A DNA stretch of 64,000 bases, taken from the NCBI GenBank assembly GCA_019054805.1, contig JAHQIY010000010.1, positions 1,533,501 to 1,597,500 on the forward strand, in the 5' to 3' direction. Under the pieces are notes generated by a model. That model was given only the letters and a program-made list of their open reading frames with translations, did not search any database and was not told the origin of the DNA. Of this stretch, positions 44,776-53,289 are shown piece after piece. This DNA is from Brachionus manjavacas. Taxonomy: Eukaryota > Rotifera > Eurotatoria > Ploima > Brachionidae. The position numbers and the translations under genes are program-made. Position 1 is the stretch's first letter. The number at the start of each line of letters is the position of its first letter.

Positions 44776-45726
44776 CACTATCGACTAGACCCATGATTGT
44801 TTTTGACACCAAAATGTTACTTTTCCTCTATTTCAAAAGTATGACGGAGAATTTAAAACAAAGAAAAAAGTTACTTTTTCGAAGTGAAATGTTTAATTTT
44901 TTTTATTTGTAAAGAATTCTGATCAAGCGAATGCTCCTTCAGAAAAAATTATATTCAAAAATAAAAAATAAAAAATAAATTTTTTTAAATAAGGGAAAAG
45001 TTAAAATTTTTTATCTTTGAAAGAAAGAAAGAAAAAAATGAAACAAGAGTTGGGTGATTGAAGATTAATATTACACCATGTAAAAATCTTCAAAAAGTCC
45101 TCTACAATTGCAAAGAGTATTTGGAAAATTGAAACAGCAGTATTGAAAACCTGAATTATACTCTACTAATTGTCTTACCATATATACGCTTTTTTCCATA
45201 CCATTCCTGACATAACGCACAGCAAGTTCAATCTGTGGTCAATTTTTTTGAGTTTTGAATAACTTAGAGCTTACGAACCAAATATTCAGAAAAGGTTTTT
45301 AACATGGAAAATAATAGTGTAATATTGAATCAAGTGATTAATTAATTATTTTATAAAGTTTCTTTACTTAAGCCCCATTTGGAGTTTGATAAAATTTTGA
45401 AATTGCGTGTGTAAATAATTTTTATATAAAGTTTTAGAGAATGACATAGTAAAAGAGTTTCATAATGACTTTATATGTAAAAAAATGGTAAGCTTAAGTT
45501 TAACGTCATGGTTTTGTAAATGAGTTGTACATAGATGTAAATTAGTGATTTAAGTTAAATTCAAATTTGAAATTTGAATTTTCGTAAATATGTGATGTGT
45601 AAATAAACTTTTGTGTTCTATTCCTATTGTGAAGGCAAACTTAAGTTTGCCCTTGTGGTTGCTACACCACAGAGTGAACTAAAACTCAATGATTCATCGA
45701 ACTCCCAAGAACTTAATTCTCGTTTT
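44776..45726. other. AT-rich spacer, nothing firm
   Basis: No supported gene. A 20-bp near-palindrome GGCAAACTTAAGTTTGCC lies at 45634-45651, possibly part of a jockey-like 3' region. Confidence 0.45.
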
Positions 45727-46040
45727 CTAATGGGATATTACCACCTGAAAGGCTAATTGTAAAATTATATTTAATCTTAATACATCTCCTAAAAACAGTA
45801 CTACATTACTACATTTTTCTGATGAAATTTTCATCTTCCATTTTACTAACCAAACCTCATATTCTTTTAAATATGTATTTATTTGATTTTCGAAGTGACC
45901 TGTTTTTCCAAAAAATAAACAAAGTGACAAGATCATCACCAAATAAAGGCGAGTAACTCTTATTTGGACTATCTTTGTTTGGGATATCATTTACAAAAAA
46001 AATGAGAACAAGAGTGAGAGTTTAATTAGGAAAATGCTTT
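45727..46040 (-). pseudogene. Jockey-like LINE RT fragment
   Basis: Minus-strand blocks SYSPLFGDDLVTLFIF (FADD box changed to FGDD) and, in the frame 45990-45727, FENQINTYLKEYEVWLVKWK then MKISSEKCSNVV. They match the same blocks of the longer jockey-like element at 53.4-54.1 kb. Both sides are truncated. Confidence 0.55.
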
Positions 46041-46154
46041 AAATGCATAGCTTAACAGTATGCATGTCACGATTCTTAAAGAAAAAGGTTTTAGATGCTA
46101 ATATAAAAATCATCTAATTATTCAGTACATATGTTTGTTAACATAGTGTAAGAA

Positions 46155-46400
46155 AAAAGTATGTTCCCTCTTCTTCGACATCTCTCAGGCTTTTGCAAGG
46201 TATGGCGCAGTAGTTTAATCTACAAACTTACCGAAATTGGGACCCCTCTCTACATTCTGGAGTGAGTTGTTAACTTTTTGGATTTTTTTTAAAAATTTAC
46301 TTGATTAATTCATTTTCAATAAAGACGTCAGCTTTTAATTTTCTATCATGATTGACTACAGTCTCGCCTTTGATTAAAACGCGACCCTTAAACTCATCAC
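46155..46400 (+). pseudogene. Jockey-like RT motif A fragments, plus strand
   Basis: 46158-46283 reads FFDISQAFA and, one frame later, SSLIYKLTEIGTPLYILE, the motif A and following helix of jockey-type RTs (compare FFFDISKALDRVWHEGLLFK near 54.22 kb). A second piece near 46345-46390 reads IMIDYSLAFD, again motif A-like. Opposite orientation to the neighbouring fragment at 45.7-46.0 kb. Confidence 0.4.
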
Positions 46401-47009
46401 CAGCAAAAATTAATTAAATTTTTTCAAATAGAAAATTTGAAATTTTTGTAAAATTTTCTGTAAATTTATAAGTATTGTGTAAGAAGTTAATTTCAAAAAA
46501 ATTATTCATAAACATTAAGCTTTGAATTTTTTGTGAAATTGAGCAAAGAGAAAGTTAGATTGATTGATAATTATTTGAAGATTTGGTGTAAAATATCTTT
46601 AAATATAAACTTGATATATATTAGATGACTTAAATAACTTTTTTTGGGATTTTTTTTTAAATACCTTTGCATTAAAAAAAAATAAAAAGCTCCCAATATT
46701 TGCTTTTTTTTCAAAGCTCTTTATTATTGTCTTATATTATTTTTTTTCAAATCCTAGCAAATTTTTTTGATATCAAATATCTATTACCGTTTAAAAGCAA
46801 CTTGGAGTTTATTTTTTAATTTTTACATGTAAAAAAGTTCAGTTTAAAAATAAACTAAATAAATTTAAGTTATGCTAAGGTTAAATTTAAAGATAAAATA
46901 ATTAAAAGTTATTGAAAAATTCTGTTCAGAAAAAAACAAAAGTAAGAAAAACTGTTTCAAAAAAAATGACACAAGTTTGAAAAATTTTTACCATAATTAC
47001 TGAATTTTA
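46401..47009. other. AT-rich spacer, nothing recognised
   Basis: No supported feature. Confidence 0.5.
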
Positions 47010-47590
47010 ATAATATAAAAATAATAATAAGCTACGGCGGGTTATCCCATCAAGCGAAAATCCACATAGGGATCGCTATAGTTGCTATCTGAGAGTGACT
47101 TATTCGCTATTGACTATGGCGATTAATTGATTTCGTCAACCATTTTCTTAAACAAGTTCTTTGAACCGGCTGGAACTACATCAGGATGCAATCTGTTCTA
47201 ATTGTCTACAGCTCTATTAAGTATAAATGCTCTCGTAGGTTAATTCTCGTCAGTTGTTTGGCAATTCTGTGTTCGTATCCGCGTATACTCCTCGCTGTAC
47301 CAGAACAGCTCATTGAGTAGCAAAGTTCATTTGTTTTATCTCAATTTACTGTAGTTAAGCCATTAGTAATCTTGAAATATTCGACTAGATCCCCTTTCTC
47401 TCTTCTCTTGCTCAGGGTACTGAGCTCCAACTTTTCTAATCTCGTCTCATGTGATAGATGTCTAATCGATTTGACCCATTTTGTTGCTTTCATTTGAACC
47501 TTCTCGAGCACTTAGATGTCCTTTTCGTGTACGGACACCAAGCAACCACCGCGTACTCGAGATGCCTAATCGATTTGTAATTTTGTAAGA
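47010..47590 (-). mobile_element. CR1-like LINE 3' fragment with ATT tail
   Basis: Minus-strand reading gives LEYAVVAWCPYTKRTSK, KQQNGSNRLDIYHMRRD, RERRKG, TRAFILNRAVDN and VPAGSKNLFKKMVDEIN in several frames: the C-terminal blocks after RT of a CR1-like LINE, different from LINE A and B. The 3' end reads CGTAGCTTATTATTATTTT, again AGCTT plus ATT repeats. 5' truncated near 47590. Confidence 0.6.
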
Positions 47591-47906
47591 TCCAATGGGT
47601 TTTTTAAAAAACCAATTAATTTAAGAAAAGAAAGTTTCAACTAGGTAATAATTGCGGTGTCTATCAACTAGATGCAGTCACTTCTGTGTTCCAAAGGTCC
47701 TGCAAAAAAGAGCCGGTATTTTAATTACTGAGAGAACTGCACTAATTTAGTTAGTTTATGATCACTTTGTAAACTTTGAATTCAAAGTAAGTTTTTCTTT
47801 TAAATTTTATGTAAAGATAATGTAGAATGATTTTTCAATAGAAATTTTCATTTTCCATTTGAAAAGCCATCTTCAGATTTTTTTTAGGTCCTTATTTATT
47901 ATGTTT

Positions 47907-48214
47907 TCAATATTTCCTATTTTTTTTAGAAAATAAAAAAAGAAGCCAAAATATCTGCAAAATAAGTGAGTATTGGCTGATTGTTTTATTTCTTTTTGGT
48001 ATTTCATTTAAAAAAATGCTAAATAGAAGCGGACTAGTTATTGACCGTTGTGGAACTCCTGCTTTAAAAGGATATTGATCACTTAGATGATCATTTACAT
48101 TTACTCTAAAAGATCCTGATTGGAGAAACGATCTCATCCAATAAATAAGATAAGGAAGTTGATTAATTTTAATTAGCTTGTAAATTAGTCCATTGTGCCA
48201 AACTCTATCGATGG
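47907..48214 (-). pseudogene. Jockey-like RT fragment (motifs A/B), cut by the LTR element
   Basis: From 48214 downward: IDRVWHNGLIYKLIKINQLP, LIYWMRSFLQSG, then FRVNVNDHLSDQYPFKAGVP and QRSITSPLLFSIFLNEIP. This is motif A to motif B of a jockey-like RT, with GVPQGS reading GVPQRS. The upstream coding sequence breaks off at 48215, where the LTR-like sequence starts, so the Ty3/gypsy element probably inserted in it. The other half was not found on the far side. Confidence 0.6.
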
Positions 48215-48215
48215 G

Positions 48216-48530
48216 TGTTGTGTAGTCAAGACAATTAGTTGTCCTAGCGGTTGTCAGCTGATTTTAGTTTATTATTCAGGAGACGATCCTTAAACATTAG
48301 TTAGCTGTATTTTAGAAACATGTTAGCTAAACCTAATTTTAGACTAACACGAGCTAGTATTTATTCTTCATGGATGTTCTTTTATTTTTGGGTTTTTTTT
48401 ATAAATTAAACAATTATTCAATTCAAATAAAATTATTTAGCCAACAAGCTTAGTTCTTAATTTATTGGGGAATATATTAGTTATTGGCTTAAGCGTAGGG
48501 ACGCAAGTTGGACGTGTGCAAGATTGAACA
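48216..48530 (+). repeat. Probable 5' LTR of a Ty3/gypsy element
   Basis: The segment starts TGTTGTGTAGTCAAG exactly where the jockey-like RT frame ends and closes with GATTGAACA two bases before a primer-binding site. TG...CA ends and a 315-bp length fit an LTR. No second LTR is present in the window, so the boundary rests on the flank break and PBS position. Confidence 0.5.
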
Positions 48531-48532
48531 AT

Positions 48533-48543
48533 TGGCGACGAGG
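48533..48543 (+). other. Primer-binding site, tRNA-Ser-like
   Basis: TGGCGACGAGG is complementary to the CCA-terminated 3' end of a eukaryotic tRNA-Ser (acceptor ...CCTCGTCGCCA). Its place between the LTR end and the gag start codon (48574) is canonical for reverse-transcription priming. Confidence 0.65.
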
Positions 48544-48573
48544 TAGAAAAATTAAAGTTAGTATTAGTGTTTA

Positions 48574-49503
48574 TTGAAAATGGCACATTTATTAGCACCA
48601 GCACCATTCGATGTGGAGATCGATGGTGGTAGAAGCAATGCTACCAGATGGACAAGCTGGATTAGAAGATTCGATGTATTTTTTGAGGCGTCGAGTATTA
48701 CAGATGATAGGCCATGCATCGCTACCTTACTTCATGTAGGTGGAGAGAAAATTGAAGAAATTTATGAAGCTAAAAGAAATGCATCAACTCTTAAGAAGGA
48801 TGAAAAATATGCTGTTGTTAAGAAGATGTTTTCTGATTTCTTTTCACCTCAGAAGAACATCGATATGTCAACACTTCAATTCAGGCAGACGTATCAGCGG
48901 CAAGGTGAGGGTATCGATGCATACAGCGTTCGTTTAAAGACACTAGCAACATCATGTGAATTTGGAACCTCAACAGATAGAGAAATAAAGCTCCAGTTGA
49001 TTCAAGGCTGTTTAGACAAACGTTTAAAGTTAAAGGCTGCTCAAGACAACGTGACATTAGAAGAAATTTTAAAATTTGCTCAGTCTATAGAATTCAGTTC
49101 AGACGCAGTAAATATAAACTTATACAAAAAGGAGCAAGGCTCGTCTAAGGTTGAAGCCTCTTATCAGCTGAAAGGTGGAGCAAATGTTTTTGGCAACGGA
49201 TATTCTGGTACTAAAAAGGATATTAAAAAATGCTTTAAGTGTGGTTTAGAGTATCCTCATGCTACTCAGTGTCCAGCAAAAGATAAAGAATGTCGAGAGT
49301 GTGGCAGTAAAGGTCATTTTGCAAAGTTTTGTCGAAGCAAGGATAAAAATAGAAAAACGTTTAATAGTAAAATAAAAGGCAAAGCATATCAAGTTAAGAG
49401 TAATAATAAAGAAGAAATCAAAGATGGTGATGAATCGGTGGACTATGATGATAATTACAGCATTTTCTCAGTAAAAAGTGGTGGTGTAAATGTCCAAGAA
49501 TAA
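48574..49503 (+). CDS. Ty3/gypsy Gag polyprotein
   Basis: Intact 309-residue frame, ATG 30 bases after the PBS. Residues about 20-190 are a retrotransposon capsid region (TRWTSWIRRFDVFFEA, ATLLHVGGEKIEEIYEAK, LQFRQTYQRQGEGIDAYSVR, KLQLIQGCLDKRLKLKAAQ). Two zinc knuckles follow at about 218-255: CFKCGLEYPHATQC (C-x2-C-x5-H-x3-C) and CRECGSKGHFAKFC (canonical C-x2-C-x4-H-x4-C). The tail is basic, then acidic. Gag would form the cytoplasmic particle and package element RNA. The pol frame continues in the -1 frame relative to gag, overlapping its end (PRIKIS before 49512). Single-domain completeness contrasts with the broken pol, so this may be a relatively recent insertion. Confidence 0.85.
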   Translation: MKMAHLLAPAPFDVEIDGGRSNATRWTSWIRRFDVFFEASSITDDRPCIATLLHVGGEKIEEIYEAKRNASTLKKDEKYAVVKKMFSDFFSPQKNIDMSTLQFRQTYQRQGEGIDAYSVRLKTLATSCEFGTSTDREIKLQLIQGCLDKRLKLKAAQDNVTLEEILKFAQSIEFSSDAVNINLYKKEQGSSKVEASYQLKGGANVFGNGYSGTKKDIKKCFKCGLEYPHATQCPAKDKECRECGSKGHFAKFCRSKDKNRKTFNSKIKGKAYQVKSNNKEEIKDGDESVDYDDNYSIFSVKSGGVNVQE

Positions 49504-50371
49504 AAATTAGTGTGCTTGGCTCAAGTTTTGACGTTGGAGTTGATCAAGCATCGGTCAATGCTCTTTCGAGAAAGACGTATGAAAAAATGGCTATTAGACC
49601 AGATCTGGAGACTAATGACACTTTGCTTTATTCATTTGATGGAAGTGTACCACTAAAGTCTATTGGTAGATTCAAGGCGCTAATTTTTGCAAATAAGCAA
49701 TCTGTTGAAGCAGAGTTTATTATTTTTGATCGGGTTAGAGACAATATTCTAAGCTACAAAACTTCACTTGATTTAGAGCTAATTAAGGTCATGTACTCAC
49801 TAAACGAAGGAAAAGATCCGTTTAAAAATAGTTTGGTTCAAAAATTCCCAGGCTTATTTTCTGGGAAAAATGGCAAACTTAAAGATTTCGAATTGAAATT
49901 CCACATCAAACCGAATTTAAAGCCTTGTATTCAAAAAGAACGAAAGATTCCTTTTCATCTGAGGGTTAAATCGATCTGGCAATTGATGAAATGATAAGAG
50001 ATGATCTTATCGAACCAGTCAATGGTGAAGCAACTCCGTTTGTGTCATGTTTTGTACCAGTACCAAAAGTGAACAATCCAGAGGAAATTCGAATAGCATT
50101 AGACTCAAGAGTTATTAATCAAGCATATGAGAGAGAAAGGCATAATATGCCAACAGTCGAAGATTTAAAGGTTGAAATTAATGGAGCTAATTTCTTTACT
50201 AAATTGGATTTGAAAGGTGGTTATCATCAAATCAGTATAGAAGAAAGAAGTAGGTTCATAACAGTGTTTCGAACACCTAGAGGTTTGATGAGGTACAGAC
50301 GGTTAGTCATGGGCATTTGCTGTGCGTCTTTGAATATTAAGAACCAAATTTATTCTAAAATGATTGACTAA
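49494..50371 (+). pseudogene. Ty3/gypsy Pol: protease remnant and RT N-terminal half, truncated
   Basis: The -1 frame after gag gives PRIKISVLGSSFDVGVD then QASVNALSRKTYEKM. The protease D-T/S-G active-site triad is not preserved as such. The frame continues through FPGLFSGKNGKLKDFEL to 49994, where a frameshift separates HLRVKS from the next frame (49991-50371). That frame contains MIRDDLIEPVNGEATPFVS, RHNMPTVEDLK, ANFFTKLDLKGGYHQI (RT motif A, catalytic Asp present), FRTPRGLMRYRRLVMGICCA, then unrelated residues to the stop at 50371. The YxDD box, RNase H, integrase and 3' LTR are absent. The element is therefore a 5' fragment, ending abruptly at about 50325, with MULE-related DNA beyond. 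Confidence 0.75.
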
Positions 50372-50394
50372 GTTTTTACTCCGATGATAAAGTT

Positions 50395-51079
50395 GGTGTA
50401 ACACTATGTTTAAATTTAAAAGAAATAGCGAAAGAATTAGATTGTCATTTTGACAATCCTATTAGGACTGGTAAAAGACGTCGTGTTTATTGGAGTCTAG
50501 AATTAGTTTTTGAAAACTATCAAGAAGCTTTCAAGTCAATTGAACACAAATGGAAAAAAAAATGAGCACGGTGACAATTACGGTCTTAAACAATAATTTA
50601 AATTCAGCTAAAGCATAAATTGCAAAGCAATGATGTATCTTCATATTTTGGATGACTGTCAAACTATTAATATGCTCCGTGACCAAGAAGAGTTAATCAC
50701 GATTTTATTTTTAAAAACCAAGGTAAACCCGCAATTACTCATAAAGATTATTTGAACTATTGCAAAGCAAACTTGGCTATTCCGACTTATCCAAACAAAG
50801 GTTTTATAATTAATATTGAGGTAGTGGCCAAAAAAGAATCGTCTCAATATATTCGAATGGTTGTGTCGACTCGTTATTCATTGGAGCTAGTAAAAATTCA
50901 AGTAAGCTAGTAAAAATGTATTTGCATGTATTGTTGTAACTTATCAGCTTGTATGTCAAGGCCATCCCGTAATAATGTGTGGTCATGTTGACAAAAATAA
51001 ACAATTTCATCCAACATGTTCGGCAATTACTACTTTACAATACAACGAAGATTTTATTTTATTATTAAATATCCGATAA
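50395..51079 (+). pseudogene. MULE transposase, fragment 1 (start of catalytic region)
   Basis: Best block: ASKNVFACIVVTYQLVCQGH followed by PVIMCGHVDKNKQFHP and CSAITTLQYNEDFI, ending at TAA 51077-51079. 'TYxLxxQGxPVxxxGxxDKxxxFHP' is the MULE domain signature around the first catalytic Asp region; the usual 'DATYKL' Asp position reads V here. Upstream, in several frames, are coding-like blocks (TGKRRRVYWSLELVFENY; PAITHKDYLNYCKANLAIPT; IRMVVSTRYSLELVKI) that I take to be the transposase N-terminal part. A small tandem duplication (GCTAGTAAAAAT) at 50887-50917 disrupts the frame. It continues at 52803 and 61715. Confidence 0.6.
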
Positions 51080-51359
51080 AGCATCACTTATACGATTTAA
51101 GCGTAAAGTGTGCTTTATGCTTCAACAAAAGAAAATTTAAATTATTTTTGTAAATAATTTTCTGACTTTTTTTTTTAATTATCTTTGAATTAGAATTAAG
51201 ACTTAGCTTTCAAAGCGTCTTACAAACTAACGCTATGTTTGATTCGAAGCTTGTTTCCTTACTTCTTTATTTTAAACTAAACCCGTTTTGAAAAGACAGC
51301 CGTTTCTCATTTTAACATATTAAATAAATTTATAAACAAGCCGTTAGGCCAAATATTAA

Positions 51360-51462
51360 AAAACACTTTTCGTAAACATAACATTATAAAGGTAAATTTT
51401 CACACTTTAAAAGTAATTAAAAAATTAATTTCTTTAATCAATTAGACAAAAATACATGAGAT
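51360..51462 (+). repeat. 103-bp target-site duplication, left copy
   Basis: Aligns with 52700-52802 over its whole length with about a dozen differences (start AAAACACTTTTCGTAAA, end CAAAAATACAT-AGAT). Lies directly against the poly(T) end of the minus-strand RTE-like LINE. Confidence 0.8.
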
Positions 51463-52699
51463 TTTTTTTTCCTTATTCACTCCTTGTGGAGCATAGGGTC
51501 ATTACTTCTGATTTCCACTCAAGTCGATCTTTTGCCTTTACCCTTGCTTCTCCCCATGCCATACCCATTTCGATGAGCTCTTTCGTGATTGTTGACCTCC
51601 ATGTTACTGCTGGTCGTCCAACCTTACGTCGCCCTTTAGGTGTCCATTGAAGGGCCCTTTTTGGTATCCGTGTTTCTTTCATTCTAAGTTCATGCCCGAG
51701 CCATCGCAGCCTTTTGTTCTTAATGCATTGACTTAATGGTTCTGAATTTGTTCTTGTGTAAAGCTCAGCATTTGATAATGTCTCAGGCCAGTGTATCCCG
51801 AGAATCCTCCGCAGGCTTCCAGTGTGGAAGGTGTTAAGGCTTTTCCTGTCAGATTAACTCATCCCCCAACATTCACTTACGTACATCAATGTTGCTTTTA
51901 CCAAACTCTTGTATAGTTTAAGCTTTATTTTTCTTGCTGTAGCTTTTTGATTTCCATGCTGGTCGGAGTGTAGTAAAGACACTCTTTGCTTTAGCAAGTC
52001 TATTCTTAATGTCTCTGTGTTCCCAACGTTGTGCTGATAGTGCTACCTAGGTATGTGAACTCATTTACACACTCGATTTGTGTACCATCGATGATGATCG
52101 GGGTATCCAATTTGGTGTTTATGCACATAACTTTCGTTTTGGCTCCATTTATTTCGAGTCCGGTTGGTTTAGCGTTGTTCGCCAAGTCTTGCGTCTTCAT
52201 ATGCATATGTACTTCTGAATTAGATATTAGCACCATATCATCCGCAAAGTCTAAGTCTTCAAGTTTTGCAGTTAATCCCCATTGAATACCTCTCGCACTA
52301 ACAGTAGTTTTCTTCATGACATAGTCAATCAATATTAGGAATAGTGTCGGATAGAGAACGCATCCTTGTCTGACTTCTGTACACACTTTGAAACTCTCAG
52401 ATTTTCCTTTTTCCAGAATCACGTTACACTCGAAATTCTCGTAGAAAAGTTTTATCAAGTTAACTATCTTCTGTGGTTGGCCATAAGATCTTAATTTAGC
52501 TCACAAAGATTCTCTGTGTATGCTATAAAAGGCTTTCTTGAAGTCAATGAAGTAAAGAAACAGGGGACTATTCCATTCCAGACTTTGTTCTATGATGTTC
52601 CTAAGTGTAAATATCTGGTCTATGCATCCTCTACTTCGTCTAAAACTTGCTTGTTCTTCTCTAAGTATAACATCCAAAGAGTTCCTGATTCTTTCCAGT
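51463..52699 (-). mobile_element. RTE-like LINE C family, 5'-truncated, minus strand
   Basis: A minus-strand RT with decent frames: LLERIRNSLDVILREEQASF and RRSRGCIDQIFTLRNIIEQS, FLYFIDFKKAFYSIHRESL (motif A, catalytic Asp present), then frame 52458-52006 with FYENFECNVILEKGKSESFK, EVRQGCVLYPTLFLILIDYV (motif B), LDFADDMVLISNSEVHMHMK (FADD intact), LEINGAKTKVM and VNEFTYLGSTIST. After frameshifts comes the C-terminal block HWPETLSNAELYTRTNSE, KRLRWLGHELRMKETRIPKR and, open at 51682-51473, PAVTWRSTITKELIEMGM. It ends in a run of T on the plus strand (poly(A) of the element, 51463-51470). Flanked by 103-bp duplications and inserted in the MULE. Confidence 0.8.
52006..52697 (-). pseudogene. RTE-like reverse transcriptase core, few breaks
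   Basis: Covers RT motifs from the finger region to the palm end in two main frames (52697-52501 and 52458-52006) separated by a frameshift or stop between motif A and the following helix (SYGQPQKIVNLIKLFYE lies across it). Both catalytic regions are visible: IDFKKAF and FADD. It is the best-preserved RTE-like RT in the window and the closest relative of LINE C at 32.5-34.8 kb. The endonuclease domain is missing by 5' truncation. Confidence 0.75.
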
Positions 52700-52802
52700 A
52701 AAACACTTTTCGTAAAGATTACATTATAAAGATAAATTTTCACACTTAAGAAGTAATTAATTAATTAATTTCTTTAATCAATTAGTCAAAAATACATCAG
52801 AT
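52700..52802 (+). repeat. 103-bp target-site duplication, right copy
   Basis: Partner of 51360-51462, about 89% identical by eye. MULE coding resumes directly after it. Confidence 0.8.
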
Positions 52803-52990
52803 ATTTGAAAAAGAATGTGAAATGCAATTTTTTCTAGCTGATGCAGCCGACGAAATAACGTTTACAATTCAAAATGCTTATCCAAATGAATGTAGATTAG
52901 TTTGTTGGGACACGTTGAACGTGCAATATCTCCAAAATCGAATTCTATCGATCAAGACTTGTTAAAAGACATAAATAAAATAGGACGTTA
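52803..52990 (+). pseudogene. MULE transposase, fragment 2
   Basis: Plus-strand frame IFEKECEMQFFLADAADEIT, FTIQNAYPNECRLVCWDTLN, VQ. 'F-ADAADEIT-A----FP----R--CW-H' is the MULE catalytic block with the second Asp and the C/W-x-H motif; the usual His reads D (CWDTLN). After a frameshift it continues SIDQDLLKDINKIG to stops near 52985. It lies 3' of fragment 1 in the same orientation, separated by the RTE-like insertion. The following sequence is interrupted by the jockey-like LINE's poly(A) end at 53041. Confidence 0.6.
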
Positions 52991-53289
52991 GTAAATCTTA
53001 CAAGAAAATTAGGGAAAATTTTCACAAATGAATAAAAATATTTTTTTTTTTTTTATTTTATTTGTTTTCTGTACCGAGCTAGGGCTCCTTCGGAATAAAT
53101 TAAAAAAATCAAAATCAAAACCAAAAATAAAATTAAAGTTAATAAAACGAGAAAATCAAAATAAACTAAATAAGCAAAAAAAAAATGAAAGTTTAGAAGA
53201 CATAGATTGATACATGTGGCACATTTTTACAGAGTCCAAGTTTCAGGAAAAAAAAGAGGAAATAGTAAAGTAGCAATTACACAAAGAAG

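Noticed and set aside
45634-45651. Palindrome GGCAAACTTAAGTTTGCC as a possible terminator or operator
   Set aside because: No adjacent gene; probably part of a decayed jockey-like 3' region or chance.
47655-47775. Plus-strand VLQKRAGILITERTAL, reminiscent of a LINE C-terminal region
   Set aside because: Only about 16 residues look right; too short to claim.
53023-53215. 60-codon plus-strand frame starting MNKNIFFFF
   Set aside because: It is the reverse complement of the poly(A) tail and 3' untranslated region of the jockey-like LINE.
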